A stretch of DNA of 64,000 nucleotides, from the NCBI RefSeq assembly GCF_050908235.1, contig NZ_CP194340.1; one strand, given 5' to 3'. Source of the DNA: Pseudoramibacter alactolyticus (GTDB taxonomy: Bacteria > Bacillota > Clostridia > Eubacteriales > Eubacteriaceae). The notes under the pieces are model-generated. The model saw only the letters and a program-made list of their open reading frames with translations. It did not search any database and was not told the origin of the DNA. Below are positions 1 through 7,991 of this stretch, one piece after another; positions within the stretch are counted from its first letter, which is position 1; each line of letters starts with the position of its first letter. Made by a program: the position numbers and the translations under genes.

Positions 1-536
1 ATCCCCACAGCATGAGCGGCGGCCAGCGCCAGCGCATCGGCATCGCCCGGGCCCTCGCCGTGGAGCCGGAGCTCATCGTGATGGACGAGGCCACCGCCGC
101 CCTGGACGTTTCGGTGCAAAAGGAACTGCTCGCCGTGGTGAGCCGCATCCAAAAGCGGGGCCGCATCGCCATCGCCTTTATCTGCCACGATCTGGCGCTG
201 GTCAAACAATTCTGCGATCGCGCCGCGGTGATGTATCTGGGGAATATCGTGGAGACCCTGCCCGCCGGCGCCCTGCCGGAGGCTGCCCGCCATCCCTACA
301 CCAAAAGCCTGATCGCCGCGATCTTCGACGTGGCCATGGATTTCTCCCGGCCCATCGCAACCATCCCCGGCGAGGTGCCCTCCGCGGTGGACCGGCCCCG
401 GGGCTGCCCCTTTGCCGACCGCTGCCCCGACTGCTTTGACGTGTGCCGCCGGGACAAACCGGTGCTCACGGAAATCGCCCCGGGCCACACCTGCGCCTGC
501 CACCAGGTGACCTGTCACCGGGTGGCCCATGCCTGA
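1..536 (+). CDS. Oligopeptide/dipeptide ABC transporter ATP-binding protein, C-terminal part
   Basis: The gene is cut by the window start, and the reading frame is open from base 3. The visible part begins at the ABC signature (HSMSGGQRQR) and continues through Walker B (LIVMDEATAALD), the switch His (FICHDLALV) and a C-terminal oligopeptide-transporter extension. That extension has the HPYTKSL motif and a Cys-rich end (CPFADRCPDC), typical of OppD/OppF and DppD/DppF ATPases that energise peptide uptake at the inner face of the membrane. Walker A lies outside the window. The last codons overlap the start of a MATE remnant, so whatever followed it in an ancestral operon has been replaced. Which of the two paralogous ATPases it is, and the substrate, cannot be told. 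Confidence 0.9.
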   Translation, partial: PHSMSGGQRQRIGIARALAVEPELIVMDEATAALDVSVQKELLAVVSRIQKRGRIAIAFICHDLALVKQFCDRAAVMYLGNIVETLPAGALPEAARHPYTKSLIAAIFDVAMDFSRPIATIPGEVPSAVDRPRGCPFADRCPDCFDVCRRDKPVLTEIAPGHTCACHQVTCHRVAHA

Positions 537-921
537 CCGGATGGCGGACATCCGCAAACGGCTTTTGATCTTCGCGGAGCCGCTGATCGCGATCTTCACC
601 ACCGACGCGGCCGTGATCGTCTGGGGCGTGCGGCAGATACATTGGTGCATCCCCCTGTATTTTATCTACGCCCACAACCAAACTTTAGCGGGCTGCCTGC
701 GCGGCGAAGGGCGCACCTTCTGGCCGATGGCGATCGCGCTTTTTTGTGTGTGCGGCCTGCGGGTGGGGTGGATCCTCGTCGGGCTTGGCGCCCTCCATCT
801 GGCCGATCCCCGGGTGATTTACACCGCCTATCCCGTCACCTGGATCGCCGCGGGCCTGGCCCTGAGGCTTTACGACCGCTTTGGCGTGCGGCGAAAACAA
901 CCCTTTAAAAAAACGTGCTGA
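529..921 (+). pseudogene. MATE family efflux transporter, C-terminal remnant
   Basis: The 130-residue frame reads like the last third of a multidrug/toxin extrusion (MATE) transporter. It has the segment AEPLIAIFTTDAAVI, then a helix with YAHNQTLAGCLRGEG, then two more hydrophobic helices and a basic tail. Complete MATE proteins have about 450 residues and twelve helices, so at least eight helices are missing. The frame starts inside the last codons of the preceding ATPase gene, which suggests a deletion fused the 3' part of a transporter gene to the peptide-transport operon. It ends at a strong terminator. It is unlikely to be functional. Confidence 0.7.
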
Positions 922-941
922 CAACCATCAGCACGTTTTTT
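907..941. terminator. Bidirectional rho-independent terminator
   Basis: The stem CGTGCTG (914-920) pairs with CAGCACG (929-935), with a run of seven A before it and six T after it. It can therefore stop the plus-strand MATE remnant and the convergent minus-strand gene, whose stop codon lies in the loop. Confidence 0.85.
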
Positions 942-1419
942 GATTTCGCCGATCCTCTCCAAACCATTGGCGAATATCTTCTGCCTCATTATAAAAGCTG
1001 TAATAAACACTTTGGCGGCATAGAATATTTTGGGGATCATCGATCACTTGAAAAGCATCCGGCGGATAAAAATAACAATCCCACGATTCGTCCATCACCA
1101 GATAATACCCGTTTTTATCACAGCCGATCGCCTTATATACTTTGTCGGCAATCAGATCCGGCAGGTCCCCTTCATAGCGACACACCGCACATTGCACCAA
1201 CGCCTCGTCGTCATTTAACACGCCGTCCGGATCTGAGAGCACTTCGAAATCTTCAAACCGGTTAAAATTAAAGATCTCACCGGTGTCGTCCAAAACGTGC
1301 AAGGCGTTTCTAACACCCTGCCAATATTCTAAAAAATAGGCGTTATAAACCGTTAATGGACTTAACCGTTCGTTTTTCTTGCCGATATAGCGCACCCTGG
1401 CGGGCTTTTTATCCCACAT
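928..1419 (-). CDS. Hypothetical protein with two SH3-like repeats
   Basis: A 163-residue soluble, acidic protein without signal peptide or membrane segment. It seems to hold two copies of a small beta-rich unit. Residues 5-60 begin with ARVRYIG and end with IFNFNRFEDFEVL. Residues about 90-130 read ADKVYKAIG, then YYLVMDES, then CYFYPPDAFQVID. This 'V-Y-x-G, then Y-PP-x-F-x-V' pattern is common in small Firmicutes SH3-like proteins of unknown role, some of them near toxins. Its start overlaps the end of the upstream acetyltransferase gene by 11 bases, so the two are probably co-transcribed. No function is assigned. Confidence 0.6.
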   Translation of the reverse strand: MWDKKPARVRYIGKKNERLSPLTVYNAYFLEYWQGVRNALHVLDDTGEIFNFNRFEDFEVLSDPDGVLNDDEALVQCAVCRYEGDLPDLIADKVYKAIGCDKNGYYLVMDESWDCYFYPPDAFQVIDDPQNILCRQSVYYSFYNEAEDIRQWFGEDRRNQKTC

Positions 1420-2011
1420 GGTCCTTCATTGTTTTGGAGGCGGCGCCTTCGATGTTTTTAATCAACTTGGCCGGCACGCCGCCCACCATGGTATTCGCCG
1501 GCACATCCCGGGTGACCACCGCCCCGGCCGCCACCACGGCATACTCGCCGATGGTAACCCCGGCGGTGACGGTGGCGCCGGCCCCGATCCACGCGCCCTG
1601 CCCGATGCGAATTGGCGCCGGATGCAGCTGCTGCCGCCTGGCCGGATCGAGATCGTGGTTGAGGGTGGCCAGCACCACCCCGTGGCCGATTAAAGCGCCG
1701 TCGCCGATAAAAATCCCGCCCTGATCCTGAAATTTGCAGCCCACGTTGATAAAAACGCGATCGCCGATGTGGATGTTCTTGCCGAAATCGGTATAGAACG
1801 GGGGAAACAGGCCGAAATCCGCGCCCACCGGCTCCCCGATCAGCTCAGAAAACAGCGCCGCCAGTTCCTCCGGCTCGTGGTAGCGGGTGTTGATGGCCAT
1901 CGTGATCTTTTGGGCCTTTCGGCTGAAGCGGCGCATCTCTTCCACAGCCTCCCGGTTCTCCCCAACGACCTCGCCCCGGTTAAAACGGGCAAGGAGTTCG
2001 GATAATTCCAT
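1409..2011 (-). CDS. Sugar O-acetyltransferase, left-handed beta-helix (Maa/LacA/NodL family)
   Basis: A 200-residue protein with an N-terminal helical domain (residues 1-60) and then hexapeptide repeats forming a left-handed beta-helix (IGDRVFINVGC, IGDGALIGHGV, IGQGAWIGAGATV, IGEYAVVAAGAVV). It ends with the typical DVPANTMVGGVPAKLIK. The NHDLD segment supplies the expected catalytic His. Members transfer acetyl from acetyl-CoA to maltose, galactosides or related sugars and act as trimers in the cytoplasm. The start is supported by AGGAGG eight bases upstream. The acceptor sugar cannot be told. It shares a transcript with the small SH3-like protein downstream. Confidence 0.85.
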   Translation of the reverse strand: MELSELLARFNRGEVVGENREAVEEMRRFSRKAQKITMAINTRYHEPEELAALFSELIGEPVGADFGLFPPFYTDFGKNIHIGDRVFINVGCKFQDQGGIFIGDGALIGHGVVLATLNHDLDPARRQQLHPAPIRIGQGAWIGAGATVTAGVTIGEYAVVAAGAVVTRDVPANTMVGGVPAKLIKNIEGAASKTMKDHVG

Positions 2012-2067
2012 TCGTCTGCCTCCTGTTTTCGATTTTTAACAACGATGCAAATCCCTGCCAAAAGCGT

Positions 2068-2583
2068 TTAACGCGCTTTTGAACGGCCAGCCGATTGATT
2101 TTTGCGGCCGATCTGCTCCCGGAGCGCTTTTAAAAAAGCAATCAGCGCCGGCTCGCAATTCGCCTTCACCACAATATAGGCCTGCCTGCCGCCGATCATC
2201 AAATAAAAATGGGTGGGCGTTTCAATCACCTTGTAAAGATCTTCATAACGAATTTGACTTTCGCCGTTTGTCGATTTCACAATAACCCGCTCGGGCTCAA
2301 AGGTGTAGTCCAGCGGCAGGTTTTGGGAAATCTTGGTCGTGCGGTAGACCTTGCGAATCGCCCTATTGCTCACCAGATGGAGCAAAAGGGGATAGATCAC
2401 CCCAAGAACCACGAAAAAAATACCGAGACCGCGGTTGTCTGTTATCCAGGTGCCTGCTCCGGCGACAATCAAAAACAAGGACAATCCGCCGATAATCAGC
2501 GCCGTCTTCTTCCCATTGATCGCCCGGCACATAGCCTTGTATTCCGCATAGGTGATGACCGTTGCCGTGTGATAGGTGTTCAT
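2068..2583 (-). CDS. YcxB-like membrane protein
   Basis: A 171-residue protein with two adjacent transmembrane helices (about residues 27-46 and 52-70), followed by a cytoplasmic beta-rich domain. That domain has the pattern DYTFEPERVIV, IRYEDLYKVIETPTHFYLMI and AYIVVK. This layout matches the YcxB-like C-terminal domain family, related to bacterial PH-like domains. The family has no established function. A GGAGG-type ribosome site lies just upstream of the chosen ATG. It is followed by the acetyltransferase gene on the same strand. Confidence 0.65.
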   Translation of the reverse strand: MNTYHTATVITYAEYKAMCRAINGKKTALIIGGLSLFLIVAGAGTWITDNRGLGIFFVVLGVIYPLLLHLVSNRAIRKVYRTTKISQNLPLDYTFEPERVIVKSTNGESQIRYEDLYKVIETPTHFYLMIGGRQAYIVVKANCEPALIAFLKALREQIGRKNQSAGRSKAR

Positions 2584-2734
2584 CTGTCATTTAACCTCCG
2601 TTTCGCTAAAAGCATAGCACAAAACCGCGGACCCATCAACACGGGTGCAGCCGCCGACCGCCCGGCGGCTGCCGTCGGTCCGAATCCGCAAAGGGCGCGC
2701 GGCTGCCGGCTCTTTGTGATAAAATACTTATCAA

Positions 2735-2768
2735 TTCAATCATTTCAATCATTTCAATCATTTCAATC
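2735..2768 (+). repeat. Tandem 9-bp repeat in a 5' leader
   Basis: TTCAATCAT occurs three times in exact succession, followed by a partial copy (TTCAATC) directly before the GGAGG ribosome site of the gene at 2782. The array is short and perfect. Confidence 0.9.
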
Positions 2769-2781
2769 GGAGGCGCCCATT

Positions 2782-4041
2782 ATGAAATCATTTTTTAAAA
2801 AATATCCCGGCCTGCTGCTAACCGTCGTGCTGGCGGCGGCCATCGCCTGCGCGCTGCCGCATTGTGAGCACACTCCGTCTTATCGGCCCGGGGGGCCTGT
2901 TAAAATTGCCCTTTGCGGAGAATCCCACGGCGTTTCGCCGCTGCTGGAGGAAGAGCTTGCGCTCTGGCATCAGTATTACCGCCGCGGCAGCCGGGATCTT
3001 TTTATCGAGGATGCCTATTTTACCGCGCAGGCGCTGAACCTCTGGATGCGCGCGGGGGACGACACCATTTTGAAGCGGATCTATCGCCACTCAAAGGGGT
3101 CGCCGTCCCACACGCCCGCGACGCTGGCCTTTTACCGCAGCATCAAGAAAAATGAGCCGCAGACCGTTTTTCACGGCACCGATGTCGGCCATCGCTACGA
3201 CACCGACGGCGCCTGGTATCTGACTTATCTGAAAAATCACGGCCGGACGCACACCGAGGCGTACCGCCGAACGCTTGACAATATCCGCCAGGGAAAGCGC
3301 TATTACCGCTTCGATCTGTCGTCGCCGGCTGCAGATGCCTGGCGCGAGGCGCGGATGGTCGAAAACTTTGAACGGGAATATCGGTCCCTGAAAAAAAGCG
3401 GTCGTCGGCCGGTCGTCATGGGAATTTACGGCAGTTTTCACTGCGACATGCAAAATCCGGACGCGATGGCCTACCGGCTCCGCTCGGACCTGGGCGACAT
3501 TCTGTCAACCCGGGATATGACACAGGCATTTCTGGCCGGCCGCAGCTACCGCCTCGGCTTCAGCTGTTTCGGCGCCGCCCTGCTGTTCGCGATCGCCCTG
3601 CCGAAGCTGATTCTGCGGCTTGCGTGGCCGCCGGCTCCGAAGGCATCGCCCGAAAACCGCATCCTCGCGGCCATGAAACGCATCGGAGCGGCCGCAGCGG
3701 CGACCGCCGCACTGATTTTTACCGCATGGGATCCGGTTATCTTCCGCGGCGCCGACGGCTATCTCTATGTGCCCGGCGACAATCTTTATCTACTGCTCAT
3801 CCTCGGGCTGCTCGCGGTCTATGCGCGCTTCTGGATCCGCCGCTTCCGAAGCGGCTGCCCCCGGACCGCGCCCTATGCCGACTTTGCCGGTTTCCCGGCC
3901 GCCGATGCGACGCTCGTGTTTTTGATGCTTCTCCTTCTGGGGATTTACGGGCGGCAACTTTTGATGGCCGCCGCGGCCGTGATCTTCGGCGTCGGGGCCA
4001 TTGGCCCAGCCGTGTGCCATTCCCGTTTGTCATCATGCTAA
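2782..4041 (+). CDS. ChaN/Tiki-like domain protein with C-terminal membrane helices
   Basis: A 419-residue protein. A hydrophobic N-terminus (residues 9-28) acts as signal or anchor. Residues 38-250 begin with IALCGESHGVSPLLEEE and contain RDLFIEDAYF and VMGIYGSFHCDM. This glycine-Glu-x-His start with a later G-x-F-H is the pattern of the ChaN/Tiki/erythromycin-esterase-like superfamily, some members of which bind haem or act as metalloproteases. The last 160 residues hold about five hydrophobic helices, so the domain probably faces outward on a membrane base. The open frame extends upstream, but ATG 2782 is preferred because GGAGG precedes it by nine bases. Substrate unknown. Confidence 0.6.
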   Translation: MKSFFKKYPGLLLTVVLAAAIACALPHCEHTPSYRPGGPVKIALCGESHGVSPLLEEELALWHQYYRRGSRDLFIEDAYFTAQALNLWMRAGDDTILKRIYRHSKGSPSHTPATLAFYRSIKKNEPQTVFHGTDVGHRYDTDGAWYLTYLKNHGRTHTEAYRRTLDNIRQGKRYYRFDLSSPAADAWREARMVENFEREYRSLKKSGRRPVVMGIYGSFHCDMQNPDAMAYRLRSDLGDILSTRDMTQAFLAGRSYRLGFSCFGAALLFAIALPKLILRLAWPPAPKASPENRILAAMKRIGAAAAATAALIFTAWDPVIFRGADGYLYVPGDNLYLLLILGLLAVYARFWIRRFRSGCPRTAPYADFAGFPAADATLVFLMLLLLGIYGRQLLMAAAAVIFGVGAIGPAVCHSRLSSC

Positions 4042-4043
4042 AA

Positions 4044-4066
4044 ACATGCCGGCCGCATGTCTTTTT
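4044..4066 (+). terminator. Rho-independent terminator after the ChaN-like gene
   Basis: ACATGC (4044-4049) and GCATGT (4055-4060) form a GC-containing stem, followed by CTTTTT. It begins three bases after the stop codon. Confidence 0.7.
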
Positions 4067-4252
4067 AGTGCCGCCCGCCATAAATCGAGTTGCATCGGTT
4101 CTCTTTTCTGTGAATGCGTGGGATGGGGGCATTTGTCCGGCACGCCCTTTCCCTTGAGCGGTTCACTTGCTCGAAGGGCTTCACGCCAAATCGAATGCCC
4201 CCTCCAGCCGCAAAGCCCGGCACGCGGCCGGGCTTCGGTTTTGTCTTGGCCG

Positions 4253-4477
4253 TTATGCCAGGGCGACCGGGGTCACCGTGCGGCCGACGCGGCTGGCCGC
4301 CTTCACCGCGGCGATGGGGCTGCCGTCATAGGCGAAAAGCTTGTTGGCCACCACCGTGTCCAGCGCCGCCTTGATTGCGGCATCATCCGCATCCGTCTTG
4401 TAATCCATCAGATTCAGGGTGCCGGTTCCCCCGGCTTCCGTGGTCCATTCAATGGCCAGATATCTCGAAGTTTCCAT
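4253..4477 (-). CDS. DUF2922 family protein
   Basis: A 74-residue protein with the family's opening 'S-x-x-Y-L-A-I-E-W' and the middle KTDADDAAIKAALDTVVAN, a short helical segment followed by VGRTVTPV. DUF2922 proteins are small Firmicutes proteins of unknown role, nearly always encoded beside DUF1659, as here. Its start lies 37 bases after the stop of that gene, so they form an operon. Conserved neighbours suggest a shared function, but none is established. Confidence 0.8.
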   Translation of the reverse strand: METSRYLAIEWTTEAGGTGTLNLMDYKTDADDAAIKAALDTVVANKLFAYDGSPIAAVKAASRVGRTVTPVALA

Positions 4478-4514
4478 GTGTTCTCCTTTCGTTTCAAACG
4501 CCTTAGCCTTGCAT

Positions 4515-4739
4515 TCAGCCTTCGACCAGCTGGGTGGTCTCCACCCGGGAGATGGTCTCCAGGGCCGGGGTGAGCATCAGACCGAGCCCCTTCGCCCCGG
4601 CGACAATCTGCTCGTCGCTGATATTCGGGTTGAGGTTTGCATAGGTTTTGCTGGTGGTTTTGACGCTGCCGTTATCCTGGACGCCGTAATTCAGGCGCAC
4701 CCGGAGGGCCAGCGCGGTTCTTGTTGCTGTGATTGCCAT
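4515..4739 (-). CDS. DUF1659 family protein
   Basis: A 74-residue protein with the family pattern of a short beta-strand pair (LALRVRLNYG) and KTYANLNPNISDEQIVAGAKGL compressed into one helix. DUF1659 is paired with DUF2922 across Clostridia and Bacilli; function is unknown. The ribosome site is weak (AGCAGG). Immediately upstream on the same strand is a 14-codon frame (4788-4744) with no good ribosome site, which could be a leader or a relic. Confidence 0.8.
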   Translation of the reverse strand: MAITATRTALALRVRLNYGVQDNGSVKTTSKTYANLNPNISDEQIVAGAKGLGLMLTPALETISRVETTQLVEG

Positions 4740-5200
4740 TTGATTACCTGCTTTCTTGTTTTTTGTCGGCAGGCCTGCCGTCGATCATGATCTTGATTTG
4801 ATGATACCCCTTTCAAAACGAAGCGCAAGGGCAAGATGGGGATGCGCGCCGAAAACCAGGGCGGCCGACTCTGCCCCGTCGGCGGATTTTTTGCTTTTCT
4901 CGCGCGCGCCTTTTACCTTTATGTTTTATATTTAATAATAATGAAAGGTGGCCAATCTGGCCGGCATCGGGGGCGCCCGCTGCCGGCGTCCCTGCGCCCA
5001 AAGGCAGCGCATCCCGGCCCGATCGGCCCCGGACAAACAGGCCGGCGGATGCCGCCGATGCGCGAAAGAAAAATTTAAGAATCGGTGGGGCGGCTTCTTT
5101 TTCCTTGGGGGCGTCTAAACGGAAAGGTGCGTTGTTTCCCTTGCGGGGGCTGTCCTTGCGAAGGGCCCGGGCCTTTCCTGACCGAGAAAAAGTTCCACAC
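4740..5200. other. Intergenic region without convincing gene
   Basis: The stretch is GC-rich at its right end with an AT-rich island around 4918-4945, which may hold the promoter of the DUF1659/DUF2922 operon. Reading frames crossing it on either strand have no recognisable domain and no ribosome site, so I call none. Confidence 0.5.
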
Positions 5201-5228
5201 AAAAAAGCCGCTCTTTCGAGCGGCTTTT
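5201..5228. terminator. Terminator after the flavodoxin gene
   Basis: GCCGCTC (5207-5213) pairs with GAGCGGC (5218-5224), with six A on the left and TTTT on the right. In minus-strand reading it sits 20 bases past the flavodoxin stop codon. Confidence 0.8.
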
Positions 5229-5247
5229 ACGGTTTGGCCGGGCGGCT

Positions 5248-5766
5248 TTACGCTAAGTTGTCCTTGGCCCACTTGGCCACCACATCGCCGGATTCGCCCA
5301 CGCTGGCGCCGAGCACGGCAAGCCCCGGACCGACCTCCGCCCCCGGGCAGGCCTGCCGAAGCGCCTTGGCCGAGCCCGCAAGGCCGGCTCCCTCGTGGGT
5401 CATCACCGGGAAGACGCGCTTGCCGGCAAAATCCAGGGCTTCCAGCTGGGTAAAGATCGCCATCGGATAGGTGCCCCACCAGCAGGGGCCGGCCACCACG
5501 ACGTTGTCGTAACCCGCGACGCTTGCCAGCTTGGCAATGAGCTCCGGACGGGCCTTGTCGCGCAGTTCCTGCTTCGCCACATCGATGCACGCATAATAAT
5601 CCGCCGGGTAAGGTTTCACCGTTCGCACCTCAAACAAATCCGCGTCCACCGTCCGGGCGATCATCTGGGCCACGGCGGCCGTATTGCCCTTGTCGAGCAC
5701 CTTCACGCTGCCGTCCACATAATTTTCGCCGGTGCGCGAATAATAAATCACCAATGTTTTTGCCAT
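5248..5766 (-). CDS. Flavodoxin
   Basis: A long-chain flavodoxin-like FMN protein of 172 residues. The phosphate-binding loop is IYYSRTGENY near the N-terminus; GPCWWGTYPMAIFTQLEA is the second flavin loop, and VMTHEGAGLAGSAKAL the third. It belongs to the group that includes clostridial flavodoxins used as low-potential electron carriers. Three bases separate two in-frame ATGs; the second (5766) is chosen because GAGGAGGT ends six bases before it, leaving no room for the first. It is divergent from the hydrogenase operon, which fits a role in electron transfer, though any partner is inference. Confidence 0.85.
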   Translation of the reverse strand: MAKTLVIYYSRTGENYVDGSVKVLDKGNTAAVAQMIARTVDADLFEVRTVKPYPADYYACIDVAKQELRDKARPELIAKLASVAGYDNVVVAGPCWWGTYPMAIFTQLEALDFAGKRVFPVMTHEGAGLAGSAKALRQACPGAEVGPGLAVLGASVGESGDVVAKWAKDNLA

Positions 5767-5992
5767 GATCATACCTCCTCTTTGCTGTTATTGCCATTAT
5801 ACGCCCCCGCGGCCCCGCACACAATGAGGCGCCCCGCTTTTTTAGCGCATTCGCCGTCTTGAAGCCGGAGCCCTCGCATCGCCGCCATCCAAATCGACGA
5901 CGGCGCCCCGACGCGGCCGCCCGAATCCCCATCGGGCCAAGTTTGATAAAACGATGTCAAAATTTCGTGAATTGCCAAAAATTTACCCTTCC

Positions 5993-6042
5993 TTGACAAA
6001 GTTTAAACTTATCTTGCACTTGTTTACATACAATTGTACAAT
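5993..6042 (+). promoter_or_regulatory. Promoter and palindromes upstream of the hydrogenase operon
   Basis: TTGCAC (6014-6019), a 17-base spacer and TACAAT (6037-6042) form a good sigma-70/SigA promoter. A perfect 12-bp palindrome AAGTTTAAACTT (5999-6010) lies just upstream, and TACAATTGTA (6029-6038) overlaps the -10 box. Either could be an operator. The 110-base leader after it shows no clear structure. Confidence 0.6.
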
Positions 6043-6152
6043 ATTCGTGTATTTCTTTATTTTTTCAAATAAACCCTGATCCATCATTCAAATCATCAAG
6101 GGCGATCGCGCCGCGCGCACCGCGGCCCCGCCGATCGTCAGAAAGGAGCCCC

Positions 6153-7991
6153 ATGAGCAGACTGGAACTTTACACCCCCGCCGCCGCCGAGCTGATGGTG
6201 GAGGAACTTTACAAAACGCTGGAGCGCCGCATCGAGGCGAGCCCGCCGGGGATTTGCCCCGTGGATACCACCCGGGCCTTTCTGGAGCTTTGCCACGCCC
6301 AGACCTGCGGCAAATGCGTGCCCTGCCGCATCGGCCTGCTGCAGCTCAAGCACCTGCTCACCGAGGTGCTCGACGGCGAGGCCACGATGGCCACCCTCGC
6401 CCTCATCGAGGAGACGGCCAGGTCCATCTCGGAAACGGCGGACTGCGCCATCGGCTACGAGGCCGCCCACATGGTGTGGCGCTGCCTGCGCGAATGCCGG
6501 GACGATTTTGAGGCGCACATCAAAAGCGGACGCTGCCACTGCCTCACGGCTCAGCCGGTGCCCTGCGTCTCGCTGTGCCCCGCCCATGTGGACGTGCCGG
6601 GCTACATCGCCCTGGTGCGGGAGGGCCGCTATGCCGACGCCATCCGCCTGATCCGCAAGGACAATCCCTTCCCAGCCACCTGCGGCTATATCTGCGAGCA
6701 TCCCTGCGAGGCGCGCTGCCGCCGCAACATCGTCGACGACGCGGTGAATATCTGCGGGCTCAAGCGCTTCACCGCCGACCATGCCGGCGTGGTGCCGCCG
6801 CCGCCCTGCGCGCCGGCCACCGGCAAAAAAATCGCCGTCATCGGCGGGGGGCCGGCTGGGCTTTCCGCCGCCTATTACCTGCAGCTGATGGGCCACCAGA
6901 CCACGGTGTTTGAAATGCTGCCGGCCCTCGGGGGCATGCTGCGCTACGGCATCCCCAATTACCGCCTGCCCAAGCGCGAGCTTGCGCGTGACACCGACGC
7001 CATTTTGGCCACCGGGGTGAAGGTGCGCCACGGGGTTAAAATCGGCGAGGACCTCACCCTGGAGGCGCTGCGCCGCGACTTTGACGTGACGCTGATCACC
7101 ATCGGCGCTTCCACCGACAAGAAGCTCGGCCTCGAACACGAGGACGCCCCGGGCGCCGTTTCCGCGGTGCGCTTTCTCCGGGATGTGGGCAAGGGGCTCA
7201 CCACCGACCTCGCCGGCCGGCGCGTCGCCGTGGTCGGCGGGGGCAACGTGGCCATGGACGCCGTGCGCACGGCCGTGCGCCTCGGCGCGAAGAAAGTCAG
7301 CTGTGTGTACCGCCGCCGGGCGGCCGACATGACCGCCCTGGCCGGCGAAATCGACGGGGCCCGGGAGGAGGGGGTCGAGCTGGCCACCCTCCGGGCGCCG
7401 GCGCGCATCGAGGTGGATCGCACCGGCCGGGTGTGCGCCCTTTGGGCCACCCCCCAGATGATCTCCGCCATCAAGGACGGGCGCGCCTCGGTGGTGCCCT
7501 CGGGGGACGCCGATGTGCGCATCCCCTGCGACACCCTCATCGTCGCCATCGGCCAGAACATCGAAACCGACCATTACGAAAATGCCGGCATCCCCGTGAA
7601 GCGCGGCACCATCTTCACCCTGCCCAACGGCGGCTTCCGCGGTCTGCCCGGCCTCTTTGCCGGCGGAGACTGCGCCTCGGGCCCGGCCACGGTGATCCAG
7701 GCCATCGCGGCGGCCAAGGTGATGGCGGCCAACATCGACGAATTTTTGGGCTATCGCCACGAGATCACCTGCGACGTGGCCGTCCCCGATCCCGCCATCG
7801 GCGACTTTGACCACGCGCCCTGCGGCCGGGTGGAACCCGGCGAGCGGGAAGCCAGCGAACGGGTGCGCGACTTCGAGGGCGTGGCCCTGTGCATGCAGCC
7901 GGCGGAGGCCCGTCAGGAGGCCTCGCGCTGCCTGCGCTGCGACCACTACGGCTTCGGGATTTTTAAAGGCGGGAGGCAGCCCCAATGGTAA
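6153..7991 (+). CDS. NuoF-type Fe-S / GltD-type flavoprotein oxidoreductase, hydrogenase partner
   Basis: A 612-residue fusion. Residues 40-130 match the C-terminal 4Fe-4S region of NuoF (TCGKCVPCRIGL), without NuoF's FMN/NADH part. Residues 130-215 form the GltD-type Fe-S domain (CGYICEHPCEARC). From residue 225 come two nucleotide-binding folds: IAVIGGGPAGLSAAYYL for FAD and VAVVGGGNVAMDAVR for NAD(P)H, with a late FAGGDCASGPATVIQAI that closes the FAD site. It should pass electrons between NAD(P)H and the hydrogenase encoded immediately downstream, whose ATG overlaps this stop by seven bases. GGAG seven bases before the ATG supports the start. Whether it bifurcates electrons cannot be told. 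Confidence 0.85.
   Translation: MSRLELYTPAAAELMVEELYKTLERRIEASPPGICPVDTTRAFLELCHAQTCGKCVPCRIGLLQLKHLLTEVLDGEATMATLALIEETARSISETADCAIGYEAAHMVWRCLRECRDDFEAHIKSGRCHCLTAQPVPCVSLCPAHVDVPGYIALVREGRYADAIRLIRKDNPFPATCGYICEHPCEARCRRNIVDDAVNICGLKRFTADHAGVVPPPPCAPATGKKIAVIGGGPAGLSAAYYLQLMGHQTTVFEMLPALGGMLRYGIPNYRLPKRELARDTDAILATGVKVRHGVKIGEDLTLEALRRDFDVTLITIGASTDKKLGLEHEDAPGAVSAVRFLRDVGKGLTTDLAGRRVAVVGGGNVAMDAVRTAVRLGAKKVSCVYRRRAADMTALAGEIDGAREEGVELATLRAPARIEVDRTGRVCALWATPQMISAIKDGRASVVPSGDADVRIPCDTLIVAIGQNIETDHYENAGIPVKRGTIFTLPNGGFRGLPGLFAGGDCASGPATVIQAIAAAKVMAANIDEFLGYRHEITCDVAVPDPAIGDFDHAPCGRVEPGEREASERVRDFEGVALCMQPAEARQEASRCLRCDHYGFGIFKGGRQPQW

Noticed and set aside
2209..2781. N-terminal extension of the ChaN-like protein by 191 residues
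   Set aside because: The extension overlaps the opposite-strand YcxB-like gene, has no protein-like pattern and spans the tandem repeat. ATG 2782 has the ribosome site.
4813..5202. 129-residue minus-strand frame
   Set aside because: Basic, low-complexity composition, no ribosome site, and it crosses the terminator of the flavodoxin gene. It is a GC-rich random frame.
6138..7985. 615-residue minus-strand frame opposite the flavoprotein gene
   Set aside because: It is the antisense shadow of a GC-rich gene: rich in His, Gly, Ala and Arg with no domain, while the plus strand has clear Fe-S and FAD motifs.
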